Below, one piece after another: positions 1 through 5,961 of a DNA stretch of 6,909 bases. This stretch comes from JBGTLW01 sp041743835 (lineage in GTDB: Bacteria; Planctomycetota; Phycisphaerae; Phycisphaerales; Phycisphaeraceae), in NCBI GenBank assembly GCA_041743835.1, contig JBGTLW010000157.1, positions 1-6,909 of the forward strand, read 5' to 3'. Numbering within the stretch: position 1 is the stretch's first letter; each line of letters opens with the position of its first letter. The position numbers and the translations under genes were made by a program. The notes beneath the pieces were generated by a model that made no database searches, was not told where the DNA came from, and was given only the letters and a program-made list of their open reading frames with translations.

Positions 1-2
1 CC

Positions 3-110
3 TCGGAGGTGCTGGGTATCGCGGGGGATTCGGCGTCGGGTGCTGCGGGTTCGCGCGCGGGCAGCCGCGCGGCGTCGTCGAGCTTGTCCGAGGCGCTTGC
101 CGGCGCGTGA
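3..110 (+). CDS. Possible C-terminal end of an unknown gene (partial at left edge)
   Basis: An open frame enters from the left edge and stops at TGA (108-110), 28 bases before the convergent stop of the glucoamylase-like gene. The visible 35 residues start SEVLGIAGDS and end SEALAGA. They are Ala/Ser/Gly-rich and look like a disordered tail, with no recognisable domain. The codons are rich in G or C at the third position, as in the confident genes, but another frame here (minus strand, no start codon found) looks equally natural. I do not recognise a family. The case for a gene rests only on an open frame and tidy convergent spacing, so confidence is low. Confidence 0.3.
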   Translation, partial: SEVLGIAGDSASGAAGSRAGSRAASSSLSEALAGA

Positions 111-138
111 GTGATGCCGTTGGGGGTTCGTCGATGGC

Positions 139-1689
139 TTAGCGGGAGACCATCTCGCTGTCGGGCAGCGGGCCGTCGTCGCTGGTGCCCATCCCCATCG
201 GGCCATCGAGCAGCGTGTCGTCGTCGTGGGCTGCGGGCGGCTCGGGGGTGTGCATGGGCTTGGCTCCGCGGTCGAAGAACAGGGCCACGTCCGGGGGGTG
301 GTTTTCGGGCAGGGGTCGGAAGCTGGCGGTGGCCATGGCCCGCTTGATCTCGGGGTTGGCCATGAACTGGTTCCAGACGAAGCCGGATCGCTCGTTCTCG
401 ATCATGAGGATGGTGATGCCCACGTCGATGCCGATGACGTCTTTGGCGACCCAGCCGGTGTGTGGGTTAAAGGCGTCGGCCAGGCCGTAACGCTTCCAGA
501 TCTTGCTGCCGTAGGCGTCGTACATGTGTCGGACGGCGGCGATGCACTCCTGGGGCTTGAAGGGGATGGAGCCGGCCGCGGCACAGGGGACGACGGTGCC
601 GTCGATGTGCGGGGAGGGGTCCGGCCCGCCCCAGGCGGTGTAGCCGTTGGCCGAGTCCGAGCTGGTCAGGCCCCAGAGCATGTTGCTGTAGTGCGGGAAG
701 CGGTCGTTGAGCTCGGCGAACATCGCGCGGTGGGCGCGGGTCGCGACGATGGAGTTGGTCCAGTAGTCGGCGTAGTTGTCGCGCTTGCCACGGAAGTCCA
801 CCCACGCGTGGGAGAACTGGTGGACGAACAGCGGCGGGTACGACATGAACTGCTTGCCCTCGTACTCGCGGACCGGGCCACGGGTCCACGCGTCCCAGGT
901 CTGGCTCGGCAGCGGGTGGGTGTTGGAACCCAGGCCCATGATCTGAAGCACCAGGTGCTCGGAGAAGTGGTCCCAGCGGTAGGGGATGAAGCCCTCCTCG
1001 GGGGTCCAGCCCATCGAGAGCGTGGTGCCGTCGCCCATCATCCAGGGCCAGTTGACGCGGTCGTAGAGCTTGGTGGCGAGTTCCTCGATGACCGTGCCCT
1101 TGTAGTACTGCCGCGCGGTGAGCACGCCGGCGATGACCAGGGCGGTGTCGATGGAGGAGACTTCGCTCTCCCAGGCCCGCTTGCCGGTGGTCATATCGAC
1201 GAAGTGATAGAAGAAGCCTTCCTTCTGGTCGGCGGTGTCGAGCAGGAATCGCAGGGTCTTCTCGACGCGGGTGCGGGCGGCATCCGAGGCGATCCAGCCG
1301 CGCTCGTCGGCGATGCAGATCGCGGTGAGCCCGAAGCCGACCGATGCGATGCTGCCGATGGGCAGGCCATCATCCTGGACGCGTCGGCTGCCGTCCGCGG
1401 GGGCTCGGTCGGCGGTCATGCCGGTCTCGGGGTTGGACTGCTCCCAGAAGAAGAGGAAGCACCGCCGCTGCCACTCATCGAGGAACGCGCGGTCGTCGGG
1501 GAAGTTTAGCACCTCATTCGGCTCCAACGGGGTGGGTTGGATCAGCGGGGTCATGTCCGGGTTGGCGAGGCTGTGCGTTTCCGGCGTGCGCTCGGCCGTG
1601 GCAGGCAGTGCCCAGCAGCAGGCCAGCAGGCCAGCCATCAGGATTCCACCGCGGGGTGCTTGTGTTTTTTTCAGCAAACCGGCCTCCAT
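139..1689 (-). CDS. Secreted glucoamylase-like (PF10091 / COG5368) protein
   Basis: 516 aa from ATG at 1687-1689. The N-terminus has a signal peptide: KK and R, a hydrophobic run at about 16-30, and an ATA cleavage site near 30-32. LLAC/LACC at 22-25 could instead be a lipobox, so an outer-membrane lipoprotein is possible. The mature part matches the PF10091 glycoamylase-like family throughout: SSIDTAL (178-184), HQFSHAWVDFRGKRD (290-304), LWGLTSSDSANGY (338-350), DGTVVPCAAAGS (363-374), YGLADAFN (401-408) and MIENERSGFVW (429-439). The family includes GH144 endo-beta-1,2-glucanases; 'glucoamylase' is a historical name, and I cannot assign the substrate or acid/base residues. The usual GIDQGP is GIDVGI here (420-425). 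The tail (about 475-516) is Pro/Asp-rich and probably disordered. Upstream in-frame starts (ATG 1716, TTG 1737) would add residues ahead of the signal peptide, so 1689 is preferred. No Shine-Dalgarno is seen. It lies downstream of two same-strand SGNH hydrolases. Confidence 0.9.
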   Translation of the reverse strand: MEAGLLKKTQAPRGGILMAGLLACCWALPATAERTPETHSLANPDMTPLIQPTPLEPNEVLNFPDDRAFLDEWQRRCFLFFWEQSNPETGMTADRAPADGSRRVQDDGLPIGSIASVGFGLTAICIADERGWIASDAARTRVEKTLRFLLDTADQKEGFFYHFVDMTTGKRAWESEVSSIDTALVIAGVLTARQYYKGTVIEELATKLYDRVNWPWMMGDGTTLSMGWTPEEGFIPYRWDHFSEHLVLQIMGLGSNTHPLPSQTWDAWTRGPVREYEGKQFMSYPPLFVHQFSHAWVDFRGKRDNYADYWTNSIVATRAHRAMFAELNDRFPHYSNMLWGLTSSDSANGYTAWGGPDPSPHIDGTVVPCAAAGSIPFKPQECIAAVRHMYDAYGSKIWKRYGLADAFNPHTGWVAKDVIGIDVGITILMIENERSGFVWNQFMANPEIKRAMATASFRPLPENHPPDVALFFDRGAKPMHTPEPPAAHDDDTLLDGPMGMGTSDDGPLPDSEMVSR

Positions 1690-1991
1690 TCTTGGGGGTG
1701 GGAAGCAAATCACCATCCAAACGCTCCGTGGCCGCAAACAGGGTCGGCCTCGCGATCAGATTGTCTCGAACATGGCCCGTGAAAGACGCGGACCTGTGGA
1801 TACATCGGCGGGAAAGCATGAAGCGCTTAACTACTCATATCTTACTACGAAACGCTCGGCATACGTGGTTCATTCCCGTGCAAAAAAGAATATGTCGAAG
1901 CCCTGAAAATCTAGAGAAAATGGGCGCTTTGTGAGCTTTTGATTTCTGCGCGGCCCGACCCTTCCGCATACAGGTTAAGTGCGGGCGTGTT
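1690..1991. other. AT-rich intergenic spacer
   Basis: This 302-bp gap separates the small SGNH gene from the glucoamylase-like gene, both on the minus strand. Bases 1801-1980 are about 53% A+T by my count, clearly more than the flanking genes. It contains an 8-bp palindrome AAGCGCTT (1821-1828), a weak bulged inverted repeat (1898-1929) and, after it on the minus strand, a T-rich stretch (1882-1890). It probably carries the glucoamylase promoter and perhaps a weak SGNH terminator. I could not find a convincing -35/-10 pair. No open frame here looks like a gene. Confidence 0.6.
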
Positions 1992-2639
1992 TTATTGGCC
2001 GGTGACGACCTTGAACCATAGGTCGGCCATGGCCCGGTGACCCTGCGGGCTGGGGTGGACACCATCGGCTGCCCACGCGGCGGGCGGCTGTTCCCGGCTA
2101 AGTGTCTCAAACATCGCGTGGAACGGGACCCACAACGCATCGAACTCGCCCGCAAGTTTCTGGGCGACCGCGCTGCGCTGGTCGATGTCGGGGTGGAAGT
2201 TGAACTCAAGCACCGCGCCGGACTGCGTGGTGAAGGGCTGGCAGATGACCAGCTGGACACGCGGCAGCGCTTGCCGGGTTTCGGTGAGTAGTTGCCGGTA
2301 CACCGCTTCGTAGTGGGCGACAGTCGTGCCGTTCTCCGGCGTCCCCTTGGCGATGCCGTGCCACGTGTCGTTGACACCGATGAGGATGGACAGGACCGTC
2401 GGGCGCAGGTCCAGCGCGTCTGCCTGCCAGCGCTGCTTGAGGTCGGTGACCCGGTTGCCCGAGATGCCGCGGTTGTGGACAGTGATGCCGGGGTAGGCTT
2501 GTTGCAGCTTCGCCCCAGCCATCGCGGCATAACCCTCACCCATGACAGACTTGCCATCCGCGCCCGCCTCGCGCGAGCGGCCACAGTCGGTGATGGAGTC
2601 TCCCTGGAACAAAACAACGTCGGAGGCGGTGATGGGCAT
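1992..2639 (-). CDS. SGNH/GDSL-family hydrolase (esterase-like)
   Basis: 215 aa from ATG at 2637-2639. All four SGNH blocks are visible. Block I is FQGDSITD with nucleophile Ser15. Block II is NRGISGN (56-62) with oxyanion Gly58. Block III is GVND (88-91) with oxyanion Asn90. Block V is DGVHPSPQGH with Asp192 and His195 completing the triad. The run GISGNRVTDLKQRW is typical of a common bacterial GDSL group related to carbohydrate (acetyl) esterases and lysophospholipase-like enzymes. There is no signal peptide, so it is probably cytoplasmic. An in-frame GTG (2709-2711) directly follows the upstream stop and would add 24 residues unlike the family, so I chose the ATG. No Shine-Dalgarno precedes it. 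It lies 73 bp after the larger SGNH gene and is probably co-transcribed with it, though a TATGAT hexamer (minus strand, 2682-2687) could be a separate weak -10. The substrate is unknown; deacylation of sugars is inferred. Confidence 0.9.
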   Translation of the reverse strand: MPITASDVVLFQGDSITDCGRSREAGADGKSVMGEGYAAMAGAKLQQAYPGITVHNRGISGNRVTDLKQRWQADALDLRPTVLSILIGVNDTWHGIAKGTPENGTTVAHYEAVYRQLLTETRQALPRVQLVICQPFTTQSGAVLEFNFHPDIDQRSAVAQKLAGEFDALWVPFHAMFETLSREQPPAAWAADGVHPSPQGHRAMADLWFKVVTGQ

Positions 2640-2712
2640 GCGTGTCACACAAGGATGGGCGGGGTGGTTCGTCGCGGGCAGATCATATACGCGGGCCTTG
2701 CGTCGCACCACG

Positions 2713-3774
2713 TTAAGCCTCTGGTGTCAGCAACTTAGCAATGGCTGGGGTCACCTGCTCGGCCATGCGCCAGAAGCCCAGGTCCGTGGGGTGGACACCA
2801 TCGCCCGTGGCCTCGCCATCGTCGCCGATGAGTGGCCCGGCCAGCAGGTGGACGTTGCGGTCGCCCGCGCCACGAATGCGCTCCACAGCTGCGGCAAGGT
2901 TCGCGTTCTTGCCATCCACAGCCGCCTTCGCCCCGGCGTCGAGCCAACCGTGCGCGTAAAGCAGGTTGCCGATGAAGAGGATCGGCGTCACGGGGTGCTT
3001 GGCACGCAGAATCTGCGTGAAGGGCTCGGTCCGCTCAGCGACCAGCTCGGGGCTCATGTTCTCGCACCCCGCGATGATGAACACTGCGGCATCCAACTCG
3101 GCCAAAATCTGCGCCATCTCCAGGTGCATCGGCCCGTTGCCACCGAACCCGAAGTTGAAGAACGGCCGCCCCAACCGCCGGGATGTGATCGCGGGATAGG
3201 TCATGCCCGCGCGGTTTGCGGCGCTTCCGTGCACGATGGATGTGCCGTAGTAGCACAACGGCTTGAGCGTCGCGGGCGGGGCGGGGGACATGCTGCTCCC
3301 GGCCGGGGTGCCCACAAGCACGCGGCCCACCGATCTGCGGTAGGGCAGGTACAGCGTGAAGGCCCGGCTCTGGCCGTCCATCCCGCCGCAGAAAACCCCC
3401 TGCATCTCGCCGGCACCGATGCTGTTGTTGAAGCACGACCCGGCGTAGCGCGGCTTGCCCGCGTCGTCTGCGTACAGGTCCAGCCCGACCTGCCCGGAGT
3501 GGGGCATGTGAGCCATGATGTTCTGCGGGCCACGAATCCACCAGCGGGCGTGGAGTTGCCGCGCATCGGTGACAAACCGCCCGCGGATGCCAGCAGACTC
3601 GCGCGAAAGCTCCCACACGCGATCGGTCACCAGCGCCCGCGCCCGCGCGGGCAGGCGGTCGTAAGGGTGTTCGCATTCGGCAGCGGGGAATGCGCGGCCC
3701 TCAAGCGTCAGGTCCAGGAGGTCGTACCAGTCGATCGGATGATTGTTGACCAGCGTTGTTTCAATCGGTTGCAT
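2713..3774 (-). CDS. Two-domain GxDLY / SGNH hydrolase-type esterase
   Basis: 353 aa from ATG at 3772-3774. The N-terminal half (about 10-165) is a beta-rich domain with HSGQVGLDLYAD (92-103), the GxDLY signature of PF14607. The C-terminal half is the linked SGNH domain PF14606. Its nucleophile lies in YYGTSIVHG (Ser179), where GTSI replaces GDSI. Block II is FGFGGNG (208-214, Asn213), and DGVHP supplies Asp325 and His328. Block III lacks GxND and reads CENM (237-240), close to the PNM-type block usual in this subfamily. Other members are predicted or shown carbohydrate esterases, so sugar-ester hydrolysis is likely but the substrate is not shown. No signal peptide is evident. The frame stays open upstream to 4107, but that part is antisense to mutL; the chosen ATG begins the domain-like sequence. 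It is divergent from mutL and upstream of the small SGNH gene. Confidence 0.88.
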   Translation of the reverse strand: MQPIETTLVNNHPIDWYDLLDLTLEGRAFPAAECEHPYDRLPARARALVTDRVWELSRESAGIRGRFVTDARQLHARWWIRGPQNIMAHMPHSGQVGLDLYADDAGKPRYAGSCFNNSIGAGEMQGVFCGGMDGQSRAFTLYLPYRRSVGRVLVGTPAGSSMSPAPPATLKPLCYYGTSIVHGSAANRAGMTYPAITSRRLGRPFFNFGFGGNGPMHLEMAQILAELDAAVFIIAGCENMSPELVAERTEPFTQILRAKHPVTPILFIGNLLYAHGWLDAGAKAAVDGKNANLAAAVERIRGAGDRNVHLLAGPLIGDDGEATGDGVHPTDLGFWRMAEQVTPAIAKLLTPEA

Positions 3775-3867
3775 GGCGTGTCCGAAACAAGGGGGATTGC
3801 CGGCCCATAACCGTGTCTCAGCGGGCACGACGGGGTTGGGTCGGGTGGGTAACTGGGTTGCTGACCA

Positions 3868-3876
3868 TGCTACGAT
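3868..3876 (+). promoter_or_regulatory. Extended -10 element for mutL, possibly leaderless
   Basis: TGC-TACGAT matches the bacterial extended -10 pattern TGn-TAnnnT. Its last base is six bases before the A of the mutL ATG, so the expected transcription start falls on or beside the start codon. No Shine-Dalgarno lies between them. I found no good -35 at normal spacing, which fits an extended -10 promoter but also weakens the call. Confidence 0.45.
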
Positions 3877-3882
3877 AACCGG

Positions 3883-5796
3883 ATGCGGATTCGAAAGCTG
3901 CCCACACTGCTGGTGAACCAGATCGCTGCGGGCGAGGTGATCGAGCGTCCCGCGTCGGTGGTCAAGGAGCTGATCGAGAACAGCCTCGACGCCGGGGCCA
4001 CGCGCATCGACATCACCATCGAGCAGGGCGGGGCCACACTCATCCGCATCTCCGACGACGGCGCGGGGATCGCTGAGGACGACCTGCTGCTCGCGGTGGA
4101 GCCGCACGCGACGAGCAAGTTGGCGTCCGCGGCCGACCTTGAGGCGATCGGCACGTTCGGGTTCCGGGGCGAGGCGCTGGCGTCCATCGGCTCGATCGCC
4201 CGCCTCCGCATCACCAGCCGCGCCACAGCCGAAGGCCGGACCGCCGAGTCAGGCGCGACCCTCGAAGTCGCGGGCGAACGCATCAGCGGGGTGCTGCCGG
4301 CCGGGTGTGCGCCGGGCACGGTGATCGAGGTACGCGACCTGTTCTATAATACCCCGGCCCGGCGGAAGTTCATGCGGTCGCCGCAGGCGGAGATCGGCCG
4401 GATCAACGACACCGTGCAGCGCACCGCGATGATGCACCCGCGTGTCGCCTTCACGTTGTCGCACAACGACCGCAAGACCCTGGACCTGCCCCAGACGCCC
4501 GACCGCGCCCGCCGGTGCATCGACGTGCTGGGCAAGGACATCGAAGAGGCCTTACTCGAGTTCGAGCACCGCGAGCTGCGTGGCGAGGCGGGGCAACTGC
4601 CCATCAGTGTGTGGGGACTGGCTGGGCTTCCTTCCATCGCGCGGGGCAACGGCACAGCGCAGTACCTTGCGATCAACGGCCGACCCATCCGCGACCGCAA
4701 CCTCCAGCACGCCATCAAGGAAGCCTACCGCGGGCTGATGCCGATGGACCGCTTCCCGGTGGCGGTGGTCTTTCTTGAGATGGACCCGCGGCAGGTGGAT
4801 GTGAACGTCCACCCCGCCAAGGCCGAGGTCCGCTTCCGCCAGCCCAGCGCGGTGCATGGGGTGGTGCTCTCCGCGTTGCGTCAACGGCTGCTCGGCGCGG
4901 ACTTAACACCCAGCGTCGGCGCGAGCGATGGCGGGTGGCGCGGGTCTATGGACCAGCGTGCCGGCCCCGGCCCCAGCCCCGCCCCCGGCCCTGGGTCTGG
5001 CACCGGCCACGGCCCGTCGCACGCAACCGAGCCGCCCCGATCCGCGTCGCAGTTCGTCGATTACTTCCGGCAGATGGACCCGAAGCAGAAGGGCTTCGTG
5101 TACGAGGAAGTGAAACGCGAGTTGGCGAAGGACAACCCGATGTTCGCCGCCGATGCCGACGACGATTCGCCCGCTTTGCCCTTAGCGGCTCACCCGTCGG
5201 TGGCGACGATCCTTCAGGTCCGTAACAGTTACGTCGTGACCGAGGATGAGGATGGCGGGATTCTGATCGTGGACCAGCACGCGTTGCACGAGCGCGTGAT
5301 GTTCGAGGAGCTGAGCCGGCGGGTGCTTGGCGAAGGCAAGCCTTTAGAGAGTCAACGGCTGCTCATGCCCGAGGTGGTGCGTGCGGGCGCGTCGCGTCAA
5401 GCGCTGCTTGAGGAGCTTAATCCGTTGCTGGAGCGGATCGGGATCGAAGCCGAGCCGATGGGCCCGGACGCGGTGGGTGTGCACGCGTTCCCCAGTTTTC
5501 TGTTCAGCCGTGGCGTGGAAGTCGTGCCGTTCATGGAAGAGCTGTTGGACAAGGCCGAGGCCGGGGACCTAGCCGCGGGCGATGCGACCGCGATCGAGTC
5601 TGCCCTGCACGAGGTAATCGACCTGATGAGCTGCAAGGCCGCGGTGAAGGCTGGGGACCGGATGACGCCCGAGGAGTTGAACGCGCTGCTCGCCAGGCGT
5701 GGCGAGATCGAGCGTTCGAGCAACTGCCCGCACGGCCGACCCACGACGCTGCGGCTGACGCTCAAGGACCTGGAGAAGCGTTTCGGCCGAACGTGA
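3883..5796 (+). CDS. mutL: DNA mismatch repair protein MutL, endonuclease type
   Basis: 637 aa, normal MutL length. The N-terminal GHKL ATPase is complete: NQIAAGEV (12-19), KELIENSLDAG with catalytic Glu29 and Mg-binding Asn33, DDGAGI (58-63), HATSK (75-79), TFGFRGEAL (91-99), and VDVNVHPAK with conserved Lys313 (305-313). A Pro/Gly-rich linker (about 341-390) follows. The dimerisation/nuclease domain has DQHALHERVMFE (464-475), a full DQHA-x2-E-x4-E metal motif, SCKAAVKAG (583-591), CPHGRPT (615-621) and a final FGR (634-636). QRLLMP (491-496) resembles the beta-clamp-binding site of Bacillus MutL. It should therefore nick the new strand itself in a MutH-independent repair system, after recruitment by MutS. 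The start aligns with E. coli MutL. The gene ends in tandem TGA TAG stops. It is divergent from the SGNH genes and upstream of purE. Confidence 0.97.
   Translation: MRIRKLPTLLVNQIAAGEVIERPASVVKELIENSLDAGATRIDITIEQGGATLIRISDDGAGIAEDDLLLAVEPHATSKLASAADLEAIGTFGFRGEALASIGSIARLRITSRATAEGRTAESGATLEVAGERISGVLPAGCAPGTVIEVRDLFYNTPARRKFMRSPQAEIGRINDTVQRTAMMHPRVAFTLSHNDRKTLDLPQTPDRARRCIDVLGKDIEEALLEFEHRELRGEAGQLPISVWGLAGLPSIARGNGTAQYLAINGRPIRDRNLQHAIKEAYRGLMPMDRFPVAVVFLEMDPRQVDVNVHPAKAEVRFRQPSAVHGVVLSALRQRLLGADLTPSVGASDGGWRGSMDQRAGPGPSPAPGPGSGTGHGPSHATEPPRSASQFVDYFRQMDPKQKGFVYEEVKRELAKDNPMFAADADDDSPALPLAAHPSVATILQVRNSYVVTEDEDGGILIVDQHALHERVMFEELSRRVLGEGKPLESQRLLMPEVVRAGASRQALLEELNPLLERIGIEAEPMGPDAVGVHAFPSFLFSRGVEVVPFMEELLDKAEAGDLAAGDATAIESALHEVIDLMSCKAAVKAGDRMTPEELNALLARRGEIERSSNCPHGRPTTLRLTLKDLEKRFGRT
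4963..5022 (+). repeat. Low-complexity Pro/Gly-coding tract in the mutL linker
   Basis: Bases here are short C/G runs built from repeated GGCCCC- and AGCCCC-like units, coding residues 361-380 (GPGPSPAPGPGSG and onward). It lies in the flexible linker between the MutL ATPase and C-terminal domains, which varies widely in the family. It may be slippage-prone but is in frame here. Confidence 0.5.
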
Positions 5797-5836
5797 TAGC
5801 GCGGGAAAGACTCGAACAACTGACATCATCTCCATT

Positions 5837-5904
5837 CAATAGCCCGCGGACAACGTCCGCACGGGCGGTTGCCCACGCGTGCGGACGTAATCCGCGGGCT
5901 ATTG
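5837..5904. repeat. Long near-perfect inverted repeat (REP-like palindrome)
   Basis: The two 27-base arms, 5837-5863 and 5878-5904, pair at 25 of 27 positions. The only mismatches are 5851/5890 and 5852/5889. The 14-base centre (5864-5877) can give an inner GGGC/GCCC hairpin (5863-5866 with 5871-5874) closed by GGTT. The arms contain TAGCCCGCGGA and its complement. No T-tract follows on either strand, so it is not a standard intrinsic terminator. A dispersed palindromic (REP-like) element fits better, but copy number cannot be seen from one window. It starts 41 bases after the mutL stop and ends 22 bases before the purE -35. Confidence 0.85.
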
Positions 5905-5926
5905 GCGCAGGGTGATTCGGGTCGCT

Positions 5927-5954
5927 TTGCCCCCGGCGGGCGATCCGCTAAACT
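5927..5954 (+). promoter_or_regulatory. Putative purE promoter (leaderless arrangement)
   Basis: TTGCCC (5927-5932) and TAAACT (5949-5954), separated by 16 bases, resemble a housekeeping sigma -35/-10 pair, each 4 of 6 to consensus. The -10 ends seven bases before the A of the purE ATG, so transcription should start at or next to the start codon. The intervening bases are C-rich with no Shine-Dalgarno. This arrangement helps fix the purE start at 5962. Confidence 0.5.
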
Positions 5955-5961
5955 CCCGCCC

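Noticed and set aside
1..136. Minus-strand frame downstream of the glucoamylase stop, natural-looking and stop-free
   Set aside because: No start codon was found in frame after or near the glucoamylase stop, so there is no way to begin translation within the window.
226..1509. 427-aa plus-strand open frame
   Set aside because: It is fully antisense to the PF10091 gene, its Gly/Val/Arg/Asp-rich sequence shows no domain, and long antisense frames are expected in GC-rich DNA.
1898..1929. Inverted repeat AAGCCC / GGGCGCTT as an SGNH terminator
   Set aside because: The stem is only four plus two pairs with a bulge and a loop of about 20 bases, and the T-rich stretch begins eight bases after it; too weak to call.
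2051..2803. 17-base identity between 2051-2067 and 2787-2803
   Set aside because: Both copies encode the DGVHP catalytic block of the two SGNH genes, so shared protein motif and codon use explain it.
2542..3810. 422-aa plus-strand open frame
   Set aside because: It is antisense to both SGNH genes, which carry clear catalytic motifs, while this frame has none.
3775..4107. N-terminal extension of the GxDLY SGNH gene
   Set aside because: Most of it is antisense to the mutL start, and the domain begins after the ATG at 3774.
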